A stretch of 61,166 nt of DNA from Oscillospiraceae bacterium (GTDB taxonomy: Bacteria; Bacillota; Clostridia; Oscillospirales; Acutalibacteraceae), in the NCBI GenBank assembly GCA_902802375.1, contig CADCLS010000013.1, positions 1 through 61,166 of the forward strand, written 5' to 3'. The notes under the pieces are model-generated. The model did no database searches and had not been told where the DNA came from. It worked only from the letters and a program-made list of their open reading frames with translations. Numbering within the stretch: position 1 is the stretch's first letter; the number at the start of each line of letters is the position of its first letter. The translations under genes were made by a program, and so were the position numbers. Shown piece by piece: positions 15,514 through 24,811 of the stretch.

Positions 15514-15727
15514 CATTTTTAACTACATTTCACTAACCTTTATTAACTTTCTTAACATTATTAATTTTTGATTAAATTTTATTAAGAAATTATCAAAAGC
15601 TCTGTTAACAACAAAAAACTTTTATTTAAGGGATGAAACTGACTTTTCAACCGTTTTAACCGCCCTTATTATTACTGTTAAAAATATTTATGTTTTTTTA
15701 ATAAAAAAACGAACGGAGGAAAAAAAT
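15514..15727 (+). other. dnaA-dnaN intergenic region, candidate oriC
   Basis: A 214-bp AT-rich gap in the position where many Firmicutes carry origin DnaA boxes. It has repeated TTAAC words (for example near 15511, 15547, 15553 and 15605) and TTATCAAAA as the closest thing to a DnaA box. No consensus TTATCCACA was found. The ribosome-binding site GGAGG for dnaN is at its right end. Confidence 0.45.
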
Positions 15728-16834
15728 ATGAAATTCACCGTAAGCAGAGATTCTTTTTTAGAAGCGGTACTTAAGCTTTTAAGAGTGGTAGGTGCGAAAA
15801 GCACAATGCCTGTCTTAGAGGGTATACTTTTATCTGCAAACGAAGATTGCGTTACTCTTACCGCATACAATCTCGAAATGGGTATGAAAAAAGAAATATT
15901 CTGTAATTGTGAAGTAAAAGGCGAGATAGTAATAAAAGCGCGTCTTTTAAGTGATATTTTAAGAAGGCTTGCAGGCTCTCAGGTTGAAATTAAGACCGAT
16001 GAAAAGCTTATGTGTCATATAAAAAGTGACGGTACAGAATTTGATATTATGGGAATGGACGCTTCAGATTTTCCCGAAATGCCGACTGTGTCTGAAGGCT
16101 CAAATATAAGTTTGGAGAGCAAGACTTTATGCGATATGGTAAAGGGTACTATATTTGCGGTATCCCAAATAGAGGGAAGCAGACCTATTTATACCGGTCT
16201 TAACATTGCCACAGAAAACGGAATTATTAGGTTTGTTGCGATTGACGGATACCGTCTTGCCATAAAAAAAGAAAAAACAAATATAGAAAAGAATGTTAAC
16301 TTTGTAGTATCGGGCAAAGCAATAGCAGAAGTAGTAAAGCTTGCGGAAGAAGAAAGTGAAAACATAGATATTATAATAGGAAACAGGCTGATTTCTTTTC
16401 TTATTGGCGGATATATGTTTATAGCGCGTCTTTTTGAGGGCGATTATGTTGACTATAAAAAGGTATTGCCAGAAGAATTCAAGCAATCAATAGTAATTGA
16501 TAAAAACGAGCTTATAAGCTCGGCAGAGAGGGTATCGCTCCTTATAAACGACGCTTTTTCAACTCCTCTTCGTTTTCTTTTTGACGAGGATGAGGCAACG
16601 CTTAGTTGTGCTACATCAATAGGAAGGGCAAAAGAAACCTTCAAAATTGATTTAGAGGGGTCTCCGTTTGAAATAGGGCTTAACAGCCGTTATCTCTTAG
16701 AGGCGCTCAGAGCTTGTGACGAAGAAAAAATAAAAATTAAATTTAACGGTCCTAATTCAGCGGTAACAATTATGCCTGAGGACGAAAACAACGACGAATT
16801 TCTTTATCTTATAATGCCGTTGAGGTTGAAATAA
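15728..16834 (+). CDS. dnaN: DNA polymerase III beta subunit (sliding clamp)
   Basis: A 368-residue ring-forming processivity clamp for DNA polymerase III. The N-terminus (MKFTVSRDSFLEAVLKLLRVVGAKSTMPVLEGILL) and the C-terminal LIMPLR ending match the family, and the length is standard for three clamp domains. GGAGG precedes the ATG. The stop codon overlaps the ATG of the S4-domain gene by 1 bp, so dnaN heads a coupled run through recF and remB. Confidence 0.98.
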   Translation: MKFTVSRDSFLEAVLKLLRVVGAKSTMPVLEGILLSANEDCVTLTAYNLEMGMKKEIFCNCEVKGEIVIKARLLSDILRRLAGSQVEIKTDEKLMCHIKSDGTEFDIMGMDASDFPEMPTVSEGSNISLESKTLCDMVKGTIFAVSQIEGSRPIYTGLNIATENGIIRFVAIDGYRLAIKKEKTNIEKNVNFVVSGKAIAEVVKLAEEESENIDIIIGNRLISFLIGGYMFIARLFEGDYVDYKKVLPEEFKQSIVIDKNELISSAERVSLLINDAFSTPLRFLFDEDEATLSCATSIGRAKETFKIDLEGSPFEIGLNSRYLLEALRACDEEKIKIKFNGPNSAVTIMPEDENNDEFLYLIMPLRLK

Positions 16835-17052
16835 TGATAAAAGAAATAAAGATACGCGAAGAATTTATAAAGCTTGACAGTTTACTTAAGCTTGCAGGTA
16901 TGGTATCAACAGGCGGTATTGCAAAAATGGTTATACAAAACGGAGAGGTTAAGTTAAACGGTGAAGTGTGCCTGCAAAGAGGGAAAAAAATAAGACCGGG
17001 TGACAAAGTCGAGTATATGGAAAAAACGCTGATTATAAAAAATGCTGATTGA
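16834..17052 (+). CDS. yaaA: S4-domain RNA-binding protein YaaA/RlbA
   Basis: A 72-residue S4-like protein with 'IKLDSLLKLAGMVSTGGIAK' and 'NGEVKLNGEVCLQRGKKIRP', typical of the YaaA family found between dnaN and recF in Firmicutes. A role in ribosome assembly has been suggested for this family. It overlaps dnaN by 1 bp and recF by 11 bp. Confidence 0.93.
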   Translation: MIKEIKIREEFIKLDSLLKLAGMVSTGGIAKMVIQNGEVKLNGEVCLQRGKKIRPGDKVEYMEKTLIIKNAD

Positions 17053-18106
17053 AAATATAAAAATTAAAAATTTTCGCAATATAAGAGAACTAAGCATTTG
17101 TTTTGATGAAAAAATGAATGTAATTAGCGGAGAAAACGCACAGGGAAAAACAAATATTATTGAGGCTCTCTGGCTTTTTTGCGGTGCTAAGAGCTTCAGA
17201 GGGGCAAAGGATTCTTCTTTCGTAAGATTCGGCGAAAAAAAAGGCGTTACCGAAATTGATTTTTTTTCAGGCGGTATAGAGCATTCAGCTAAAATGATTT
17301 TTGAAGAAAAACGCAAAGCCGAGCTTGACGGAAAAAATCTTAAAACCACAGGCGACCTTGCAGGTGTTTTAAGCGCAGTTGTATTTTCGCCTTTGGATAT
17401 TTCTCTTGCAAGCGGAGGTCCTGATAAGAGAAGAAGATTTTTAGATACTTCTATCGGCCAGCTTTATCCGAAATATATAGAGCTTTTGCGGAATTATATG
17501 CGTGCGGTAATGCAGAGAAACAAGATAATAAAAGAGTATAAATATGACCCGTCTGTCTCAATTATGCTTGATGTTTTCGAAAGCGAGATTGCCGAAAACG
17601 GCGGAAGAATAATTGATTACCGAAAAAAATTCACCGAAAAGCTTAATAATTATTTGCCTGAAATTTTTTCGGGGCTTTCTTCGGGAAAAGAAAAAATCTC
17701 GTCCTTGTATGTCGCAAATTGCGAGGGTACAATGCTTTCGGCAAAGCTTAAAGAAAAAAGAAGAGAAGATAGTTTTTTGGGCTTTACCTCTGTCGGACCG
17801 CATAGGGACGATATTGATTTTTTAATTAACGGCGTATCCGCGAGAAATTACGGCTCTCAGGGGCAAAAGCGGAGTGTTGCAATATCTCTTAAGTTATCGG
17901 CGCTCAGCGTTATATATGAAATTTCGGGAGAATATCCCGTATGTCTTTTAGATGATGTTATGAGCGAGCTTGATGAAAATCGGCAGAAGTATATACTAAA
18001 CCATGTAAGAGAGTGGCAGACCTTTATCACCTGCTGTGACCCTTCAAATGCACAGAGGCTATCCGGAGGTAAGGTGTTTACCGTAAGGGACGGAGGCATT
18101 TTTTAA
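17042..18106 (+). CDS. recF: DNA replication and repair protein RecF
   Basis: A 354-residue SMC-like ATPase that helps load RecA at gaps. Walker A ENAQGKTNI is near residue 33. The ABC-type signature SQGQKRSVAISLKL is near 273 and Walker B CLLDDVMSELD near 302. It starts inside yaaA and ends overlapping the remB start by 1 bp, so expression is coupled within the dnaN-recF-remB group. Confidence 0.97.
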   Translation: MLIENIKIKNFRNIRELSICFDEKMNVISGENAQGKTNIIEALWLFCGAKSFRGAKDSSFVRFGEKKGVTEIDFFSGGIEHSAKMIFEEKRKAELDGKNLKTTGDLAGVLSAVVFSPLDISLASGGPDKRRRFLDTSIGQLYPKYIELLRNYMRAVMQRNKIIKEYKYDPSVSIMLDVFESEIAENGGRIIDYRKKFTEKLNNYLPEIFSGLSSGKEKISSLYVANCEGTMLSAKLKEKRREDSFLGFTSVGPHRDDIDFLINGVSARNYGSQGQKRSVAISLKLSALSVIYEISGEYPVCLLDDVMSELDENRQKYILNHVREWQTFITCCDPSNAQRLSGGKVFTVRDGGIF

Positions 18107-18369
18107 TGTATATTCACTTAGGAAATAACGCAGTTATAAAAACAGACGAGATAATAGGAATTTTCGATTTGGATAATACAACCGTTTCGGCAAGAACAAG
18201 AAAATTTTTGAACATTGCCGAAAAAAACAAAAATATAATCATAACTTCATCAGAGCTTCCTAAATCATTTGTTGTAACAAGTGTGGAAAAGGGGAAAAAT
18301 AAAATTTATCTTTCCCAGCTTTCGCCCTCTACACTGGGAAAAAGAAAAATGGAATATAAAAATATTTAA
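18106..18369 (+). CDS. remB: Extracellular matrix regulator RemB-like protein (DUF370)
   Basis: An 87-residue protein starting MYIHLGNNAVIKTDEIIGIFD with 'NTTVSARTRKFL' further on, matching RemB/YaaB, which Firmicutes encode between recF and gyrB. In Bacillus RemA/RemB influence biofilm genes. The ATG overlaps the recF stop. Function in this organism is inferred from family only. Confidence 0.93.
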   Translation: MYIHLGNNAVIKTDEIIGIFDLDNTTVSARTRKFLNIAEKNKNIIITSSELPKSFVVTSVEKGKNKIYLSQLSPSTLGKRKMEYKNI

Positions 18370-18401
18370 TATAGGCTTAAAAAGAAAGGTTAGGTATAAA
18401 A

Positions 18402-20345
18402 ATGAGTGAGGAGAAAAATTTACCGGTGACTGAAACATACGATGAAAGTTCCATTCAGGTACTTGAGGGACTTGAAGCGGTAAGAAAAAGACCGGGTATG
18501 TACATAGGCTCTACCGGCGAACGCGGTCTTCATCACTTAGTCTATGAGATAGTTGATAACTCAATAGACGAGGCTTTAGCAGGCTACTGTGATAAAATCT
18601 CAGTAGAGCTTTTAGATGACGGTGTAGTGAGAGTTACCGATAACGGAAGAGGTATACCTGTGGGAATTCATCCGCAGAAGAATATGCCTACCGTAAGCGT
18701 AGTATTTACAATACTTCACGCCGGCGGTAAGTTTGGGGGCAGTGGATATAAGGTATCGGGCGGTCTTCACGGCGTTGGTGCCTCTGTTGTAAACGCGCTC
18801 TCAAGTTGGCTTGAAGTTGAGGTTAAAGACGGAAAGCATATTTATCACCAAAGATATGAAAAGGGAAATATCGTAGATGACCTTAAGGTAATAGGCGATA
18901 CTTCTGAGACGGGCACTTGTGTTTCGTTTAAGCCTGACCCCTCAATATTTACCGATACCACACATTACGATTATGAAACGCTGCTTACGCGCCTTCGCGA
19001 GCAGGCATTTCTTAATGCAGGTATCAGAATAGTATTAAAGGATAAGCGCAGTGATACGGAAACTCCCGACCGCGAAGAAGATTTATGCTTTGAGGGCGGT
19101 ATAAAGTCGTATGTAGAATATATTCTCGAAAAGAGCAAAAAGGATAGATTAAACAGCGATGTTATATACCTTTCAGGTCAGGATAAGGACTCTACGGCTG
19201 AAATAGCCCTTCTTTGGAGCACGGGGTATGACGCAAAAATTCTTTCCTTTGCAAATACAATTCACACAGCGGACGGCGGTACTCACGAATCCGCGTTCAA
19301 AACAAGCCTTGCGCGTGTGGTAAATAAATACGGCAGAGCCTTTAAGTTCCTTAAGGAAAGTGACAACAATCTTAAGGGTGACGATATAAATGAGGGCCTT
19401 GTGGCGGTTGTAAGCGTAAAGCTTACCGACGCGCAGTTTGAATCGCAAACAAAAGCAAAGCTCGGCAACACCTCGATAGGAACGCTTGTCAATAATATAG
19501 TGGCGGATAAAATGTACCACTATTTAGAGGACCACCCTGCAGAAGCTAAGATTATCCTTGATAAGTCAATAGCCTCGTCAAACGCCAGAGAGGCGGCACA
19601 GAAAGCGCGAGATTTGCAGAGAAGCAAATCGGGTATCGGTGGTAAAACCCGAATGCCTGAAAAGCTTACCGACTGTATATCGAACGACCCGACAAAAACC
19701 GAAATATTCATAGTAGAGGGAGATTCGGCAGGAGGCAGTGCGGTAGAGGGCAGAAATTCTACATATCAGGCAATTCTTCCTCTTTGGGGTAAAATGCTCA
19801 ATGTTGAGAAAGCAAGAGTTGATAAGGTTTACGGCAACGATAAACTGACGCCCGTAATTGTCGCACTCGGAACGGGTATTGCGGAAAACTTTGATATAAA
19901 TAAACTTCGCTACGATAAGATTGTAATTATGGCGGATGCCGATGTTGACGGTTCGCACATAAGAACGCTGTTGTTGACATTTTTCTTCCGCTATATGCCC
20001 GAGCTTATTGAAACGGGTCATATTTACCTTGCACAACCGCCGCTTTACAGAATTTCTAAGGGCAAACAGCATTTTGATGCGTTTACAGATGAAGAAAAGG
20101 CGGAATATATTGAAAAACTCGGCGGAAATGCAGATGTTCAGCGATATAAGGGTCTCGGTGAAATGAACCCCGAACAGCTTTGGGAGACAACGCTTGACCC
20201 TGAAACGAGAACAATGCTCAGAGTGACTATGGCGGACGCCGCTTTGGCGGACGAAACCTTCTCGATACTTATGGGTGAAGAGGTAGAACCAAGGCGCAAG
20301 TTTATTGAAGAAAACGCGATATACGCTACCGATTTGGATATTTAA
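18402..20345 (+). CDS. gyrB: DNA gyrase subunit B
   Basis: A 647-residue ATPase subunit of gyrase, which introduces negative supercoils. The GHKL ATPase region includes RKRPGMYIGSTGERGLHHLV and DNGRGIPVG. The TOPRIM domain has EGDSAGGSA near residue 438 and DADVDGSHI near 513. The C-terminal QRYKGLGEMNPEQLW motif is intact. It is followed 11 bp later by gyrA. Confidence 0.98.
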   Translation: MSEEKNLPVTETYDESSIQVLEGLEAVRKRPGMYIGSTGERGLHHLVYEIVDNSIDEALAGYCDKISVELLDDGVVRVTDNGRGIPVGIHPQKNMPTVSVVFTILHAGGKFGGSGYKVSGGLHGVGASVVNALSSWLEVEVKDGKHIYHQRYEKGNIVDDLKVIGDTSETGTCVSFKPDPSIFTDTTHYDYETLLTRLREQAFLNAGIRIVLKDKRSDTETPDREEDLCFEGGIKSYVEYILEKSKKDRLNSDVIYLSGQDKDSTAEIALLWSTGYDAKILSFANTIHTADGGTHESAFKTSLARVVNKYGRAFKFLKESDNNLKGDDINEGLVAVVSVKLTDAQFESQTKAKLGNTSIGTLVNNIVADKMYHYLEDHPAEAKIILDKSIASSNAREAAQKARDLQRSKSGIGGKTRMPEKLTDCISNDPTKTEIFIVEGDSAGGSAVEGRNSTYQAILPLWGKMLNVEKARVDKVYGNDKLTPVIVALGTGIAENFDINKLRYDKIVIMADADVDGSHIRTLLLTFFFRYMPELIETGHIYLAQPPLYRISKGKQHFDAFTDEEKAEYIEKLGGNADVQRYKGLGEMNPEQLWETTLDPETRTMLRVTMADAALADETFSILMGEEVEPRRKFIEENAIYATDLDI

Positions 20346-20356
20346 GGAGAAATAAA

Positions 20357-22879
20357 ATGGCTAAGCAAGAGAATGTATATTGGCCCGAAAGCGAACAAAC
20401 GAATATAGTGCCTGTAGAGATTACCGATGAAGTAAAGCAGAGTATGCTGCAGTACTCAATGTCGGTACTCGTAGGCCGTGCTATACCCGATGTGAGAGAC
20501 GGTCTTAAACCCGTTCACCGCAGAATACTGTATACCATGTACGAAAAGGGACTAACGCCCGATAAAGCGTACCGTAAGTGCGCCGACACTGTAGGCGCAG
20601 TGCTCGGTCAGTACCACCCGCACGGCGACGCCAGCGTTTATGACGCTATGGTTCGTATGGCGCAGGACTTTTCATTAAGGTATCCTTTAATAGACGGTCA
20701 CGGCAACTTCGGTAATATCGACGGGTATCCACCTGCGGCTTACCGTTATACAGAGTCGAGAATGAACAGGCTCTCACTGCATATGCTTGACGATATCGAA
20801 AAAGATACCGTTAATATGCTTCCAAACTATGATGACCGCTTAAAAGAGCCTGAGGTTTTACCCGTACGCTTTCCTCAGCTTCTTGTAAACGGTTCGTCGG
20901 GTATTGCAGTTGGTATGGCAACGGAAATTCCGCCTCATAACTTAGGCGAAGTGATAGACGCTATGTGTTGTCTTATAGATAACCCCGAAGCGGATATGAG
21001 CGAGATATGCTCTTATATAAAAGGACCTGATTTCCCGACAGGCGGTATAATTATGGGCAGAAGCGGTATTCGTGCCGCTTACGCCACGGGCAGAGGAAAA
21101 ATAATAGTTCGCGGAAAAGCCGAAATTGAGGAAACAAGAAACGGCAAGTTTAGAATTGTAATTACCGAACTGCCCTATAAGGTTAGAAAAAAAGACCTTG
21201 TAAAGCATATATATGACCTCGCGTCTGATAAGAAAATCGAGGGTATTGACGATGTGGTTGACTACTCCTCAAAGCGCGACGGCGGTATCAGGATAGTGGT
21301 TGACATAAAGCGTGACGCCAATCCTCAGGTAGTGCTTAATAAGCTTTATTCCTATACAGCACTGCAGTCTACCTTCGGCGCGATACTGCTGGCAATCGTC
21401 GGCGGAAAACCGCAGGTGCTAACTTTGAAAGAAATGCTTCAAAGCAGCATTGATTTCCAGTGTGATATTATCCGCCGCAGAACGATATTTGATAGAAATA
21501 AAGCCGCAGAGCGCGCTCATATACTTGAGGGCTTAAAGGTCGCTCTCGATTATATCGACGAGGTAATAAAAATCATCAGAAATTCAAAGACCATACCCGA
21601 AAGTAAGTCTGCATTATCCGATAGATTCGGGCTTGACGACATACAAACGACGGCTATCGTGCAGATGCCTCTCGGCCGTCTTGCAGGTATGGAAAAGCAG
21701 AAAATTTTGGACGAACTCGAAGAAAAGCACGCATTTATCAAAGAGTGTGACGCGATACTTGCCGACCATACAAAAATTCTCGATATTGTAAAGACAGACG
21801 CGCTTAATCTCCGCGATAAATATTCTGACCCGCGCAGAACGGAAATTTCCGATGTTGCAGGCGAGGTCGATATTGAAGACCTAATACCTGAGGAAGAGTG
21901 TGTTATCACAAAGTCTACCGAAGGTTACATAAAACGCCTGCCGTCAGACACCTATAATGTTCAGCACAGAGGCGGCAGAGGTATTACGGGTATGACCACG
22001 CGCGAGGAAGACAGTGTTGAAAATATGTTCGTATGCTCTTCTCACGACAGAATAATGCTTTTCAGCAACTTAGGCCGTGTTTACAGAATTAAAGCCTACG
22101 AAATTCCCGAAAGCTCAAGGACCGCTAAGGGTATGAACCTTATAAATGTAGTGCCTCTTATGCCGGACGAGAAAATAAGAGTAATAATCCCTGTTACCGC
22201 AGAGGATGAGGATGAGCGTTATATCTGTATGATGACGAGGAAAGGTATTGTAAAGCGTACAAGACTTTCTGATTTCAAGAATACCCGAAAGAGTGGCATA
22301 ATAGCCATTTCGATTGATGAGGGAGACGAGCTGGCGCTGGTTCGTATGACCGACGGAAACGATAATCTGTTAGTCGCGACCAGAAACGGTAAGGCAATTA
22401 AGTTTAATGAGCTTCAGGTTCGCTCAATGGGCAGAACGGCAAGAGGCGTCAGAGCGCTTAATATGAGCGAGGACGATACAGTTGTAGATATGGCGCTTTG
22501 TAAGGACGATACGAGGATACTCACCGTCACCGAGACGGGCTACGGCAGAATAAGCCATATTTCCGATTACCGTTTGCAGTCGCGCGGCGGAAAAGGACTT
22601 ATCAACTACCGCACCGATAAATACGGCAAGGTTGCCGCAGTTCTCCCTGTAGAAAAAGAAGAAGATATAATAATGATTGCTTCAAACGGCATTATCATAA
22701 GAATTTATGCAGGGGATATTTCCGAATTTGCGCGTCCTGCCAAGGGTGTTCGCGTAATGCGCGTTGCCGAGGGTGAGAGGATACTTTCTGTAGCTAAAGC
22801 CGAGCACGACGAAGGAGAGGTAAACGATGTCCCCGAAGAGGCGGAAGCTGACGCCGGAGCCGTAGATACCGAGGAATAA
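20357..22879 (+). CDS. gyrA: DNA gyrase subunit A
   Basis: An 840-residue DNA cleavage and wrapping subunit. The catalytic tyrosine is in AAYRYTESR (about residue 131). The quinolone-resistance region reads YHPHGDASVYD (residues 86-96), with alanine where E. coli has Ser83. The C-terminal propeller carries a GyrA box QHRGGRG near 536 and a second similar motif QSRGGKG near 741. The tail is acidic. It lies directly after gyrB and 2 bp before the CPBP protease gene. Confidence 0.98.
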   Translation: MAKQENVYWPESEQTNIVPVEITDEVKQSMLQYSMSVLVGRAIPDVRDGLKPVHRRILYTMYEKGLTPDKAYRKCADTVGAVLGQYHPHGDASVYDAMVRMAQDFSLRYPLIDGHGNFGNIDGYPPAAYRYTESRMNRLSLHMLDDIEKDTVNMLPNYDDRLKEPEVLPVRFPQLLVNGSSGIAVGMATEIPPHNLGEVIDAMCCLIDNPEADMSEICSYIKGPDFPTGGIIMGRSGIRAAYATGRGKIIVRGKAEIEETRNGKFRIVITELPYKVRKKDLVKHIYDLASDKKIEGIDDVVDYSSKRDGGIRIVVDIKRDANPQVVLNKLYSYTALQSTFGAILLAIVGGKPQVLTLKEMLQSSIDFQCDIIRRRTIFDRNKAAERAHILEGLKVALDYIDEVIKIIRNSKTIPESKSALSDRFGLDDIQTTAIVQMPLGRLAGMEKQKILDELEEKHAFIKECDAILADHTKILDIVKTDALNLRDKYSDPRRTEISDVAGEVDIEDLIPEEECVITKSTEGYIKRLPSDTYNVQHRGGRGITGMTTREEDSVENMFVCSSHDRIMLFSNLGRVYRIKAYEIPESSRTAKGMNLINVVPLMPDEKIRVIIPVTAEDEDERYICMMTRKGIVKRTRLSDFKNTRKSGIIAISIDEGDELALVRMTDGNDNLLVATRNGKAIKFNELQVRSMGRTARGVRALNMSEDDTVVDMALCKDDTRILTVTETGYGRISHISDYRLQSRGGKGLINYRTDKYGKVAAVLPVEKEEDIIMIASNGIIIRIYAGDISEFARPAKGVRVMRVAEGERILSVAKAEHDEGEVNDVPEEAEADAGAVDTEE

Positions 22880-22881
22880 TT

Positions 22882-23880
22882 ATGGATAATTTTGTAAACA
22901 CCGCCATAGGCGACCAAACGGCGCTTTACTATGCTTCACAAAGTGAAAAAAGAGCCGTTCGCCGTGCCGCTTGGGCGGTCACGGTTCCGGGAATAGTGTT
23001 TTTTATCGTTAATATATTTTTAGGCGAAATAATTTTTTTAACGGCAAAAAGATTTGGAGTAACACCGCAGGAAATAAAAGAATTTTTATCCGACCCGGCA
23101 ATTCTTCAAATACTCAGTGTGATATTGTCTATAACCTTGCTTACCGTTCCGTTTATAATCTGTGCGAAGATTATGGGGGAAAAAATATCGTCGCTTGTGC
23201 CATTGACAAAACCTGAAAGTGATAACAATTTTGCGTTTTTTCTCTTTGGTGTCGGCTTTTGCGCCTTTGCAAATATTGCAGTATCGGCGGCAGGCAGGAT
23301 TTTTCAGAGTTTCGGTATTGATTATTCCGTGAGTCGGCCCGAAGACCCTGAGGGAATTTTCGGCTTTTTGCTTGTTATAATTTCCACCGCCGTGGTACCG
23401 GCGCTTGTAGAGGAATTTGCTTACAGAGGTATAGTATTAGGCCTCTTAAAACCGTTCGGCGAGGCGTTTGCGATTTTCGGGTCCGCCGCTGCGTTCGGTC
23501 TTCTTCACGGAAACTTTGAACAGATACCGTTTGCTTTTCTCGTGGGGTTAGTGTTAGGATTTGTACGGGTTAAAACAGGCTCGATTCTTATCTGTATGGC
23601 AATACATGCAACCAATAATCTTATAGCGGTGCTGAGTTCATATTCTTCCGCGTTGCCGACGGCGGCAGTAAATCTCGCATATACATTATATGTAGTGGCG
23701 GCGCTCACATTAGCAGTGCTCGGCATGGCGTTTCTAAAGCAAAAAAACAGCTTTAAGCTTGCAACCGCCAATACCGTTAACCCGACTAAAAGGATATATA
23801 CAGACTTTTTCTTTTCTCCTGCATTTATAATATTCACTCTGCTTTTCTTGTTCAAAGCAGTTTTGTATATGTTTATGTAA
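22882..23880 (+). CDS. CPBP family intramembrane glutamic endopeptidase
   Basis: A 332-residue membrane protein with about eight helices. It carries the CPBP (Abi/CAAX-like) motifs EEFAYRGIVLG (the EExxxR motif), FGLLHGN and the C-terminal HATNN. These proteases act inside the membrane; bacterial members include bacteriocin-immunity-type proteins. GAGG before the ATG and the 2-bp gap to gyrA suggest it is co-transcribed with gyrase. The substrate is unknown. Confidence 0.88.
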   Translation: MDNFVNTAIGDQTALYYASQSEKRAVRRAAWAVTVPGIVFFIVNIFLGEIIFLTAKRFGVTPQEIKEFLSDPAILQILSVILSITLLTVPFIICAKIMGEKISSLVPLTKPESDNNFAFFLFGVGFCAFANIAVSAAGRIFQSFGIDYSVSRPEDPEGIFGFLLVIISTAVVPALVEEFAYRGIVLGLLKPFGEAFAIFGSAAAFGLLHGNFEQIPFAFLVGLVLGFVRVKTGSILICMAIHATNNLIAVLSSYSSALPTAAVNLAYTLYVVAALTLAVLGMAFLKQKNSFKLATANTVNPTKRIYTDFFFSPAFIIFTLLFLFKAVLYMFM

Positions 23881-23884
23881 AGCT

Positions 23885-24328
23885 ATGGAGAGTAAATTTA
23901 TGTTAAGAGCGTTAGAGCTCGCAAAAAAAGCCTATGAGTTGGGCGAGGTGCCTGTGGGTGCGGTGATAGTAAAAAACGGTGAGATAATCGCCGAAGGCTA
24001 TAACCGCAGACAGGCAACGAACAGAGCGCTTTCTCACGCCGAAATTGAAGCGATAGAAAAGGCAAATGAGGTAACGGGGGACTGGCGGCTTGACGGCACA
24101 AGTATATATGTTACCTTAGAGCCGTGCTTAATGTGTGCCGGCGCGATTAGTGCAAGCCGCATCGGTGAAGTGGTCTTCGGCGCTTATGATATTGACCGCG
24201 GTTTTATATCGAGCCGCGCGGATATAAACAAGCTCGGCAATACCGATATTACCGTTTTCGGCGGTATAAAAGAAGACCGATGTAAAGAAATATTAGATAT
24301 GTTTTTTGAAAACAAGAGAAGAAAATAA
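23885..24328 (+). CDS. tadA: tRNA-specific adenosine deaminase TadA
   Basis: Deaminates adenosine 34 of tRNA-Arg(ACG) to inosine. Zinc motifs HAEIEA and PCLMCAGAI are intact, with GEVPVGAVIV near the start. The ATG at 23885 gives 147 residues; an in-frame ATG at 23900 has a GGAG upstream and may be the true start, but family members usually keep the residues before it. It follows the CPBP gene by 4 bp and ends at a strong hairpin shared with the convergent gene. Confidence 0.95.
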   Translation: MESKFMLRALELAKKAYELGEVPVGAVIVKNGEIIAEGYNRRQATNRALSHAEIEAIEKANEVTGDWRLDGTSIYVTLEPCLMCAGAISASRIGEVVFGAYDIDRGFISSRADINKLGNTDITVFGGIKEDRCKEILDMFFENKRRK

Positions 24329-24329
24329 C

Positions 24330-24364
24330 AAAATTCCGCACGGTAAATCACCGTGCGGAATTTT
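24330..24364. terminator. Bidirectional terminator between tadA and the DUF3592 gene
   Basis: A perfect 15-bp stem (24330-24344 with 24350-24364) has A-tracts and T-tracts at its ends, giving a U-run in both directions. It separates two convergent genes. Confidence 0.92.
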
Positions 24365-24380
24365 GCTTAAGCAGTCAAGT

Positions 24381-24746
24381 TTAGGGTACTCGTATAACAT
24401 ATTTCGGCTTTTCGGGCAGGTATTTGATACGAACATTACTTCCCTTTTGGAGGTCGCTGTCCCAGCTTTTGCCGATACGGTTATCAAAGCTTTTGCCGCT
24501 GGCGAGCTTGGCTTCTACTGTTTGCCCGTCCATAGTGCGGTATGTAACATAGTATGTATAAGTAGTGTTTGTCACAATTCCGTCCTCATCGGTGTGTTCA
24601 ACCTCTTTTACCCGGCTTACAACTGCGTCCGCTTCAATGCCGTTTTGTTCTATCTCTTTGTTCCTTTTTGCGGTTAACACAATACAAATTATAATAATTA
24701 CGGCAATTACGGCACCGCCTACATAAAGACCGATATTGAATGTCAT
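24381..24746 (-). CDS. DUF3592-like membrane protein
   Basis: A 121-residue protein with one N-terminal membrane helix (about residues 6-25), then a small beta-rich domain: 'VVSRVKEVEHTDEDG', 'TYYVTYRTMDGQTVEAKL', 'GSNVRIKYLPEKPKYVIRVP'. That arrangement matches DUF3592 proteins, whose function is not known. AGGGGG precedes the ATG. It is separated by about 65 bp from the cyclophilin-like gene upstream on the same strand, with which it may be co-transcribed. Confidence 0.65.
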   Translation of the reverse strand: MTFNIGLYVGGAVIAVIIIICIVLTAKRNKEIEQNGIEADAVVSRVKEVEHTDEDGIVTNTTYTYYVTYRTMDGQTVEAKLASGKSFDNRIGKSWDSDLQKGSNVRIKYLPEKPKYVIRVP

Positions 24747-24811
24747 GATTTTTCGTCCCCCTTTCTATCTGTTTTTCTCTACCGAAAACATAATTTTCAG
24801 ATGGCGCATGC

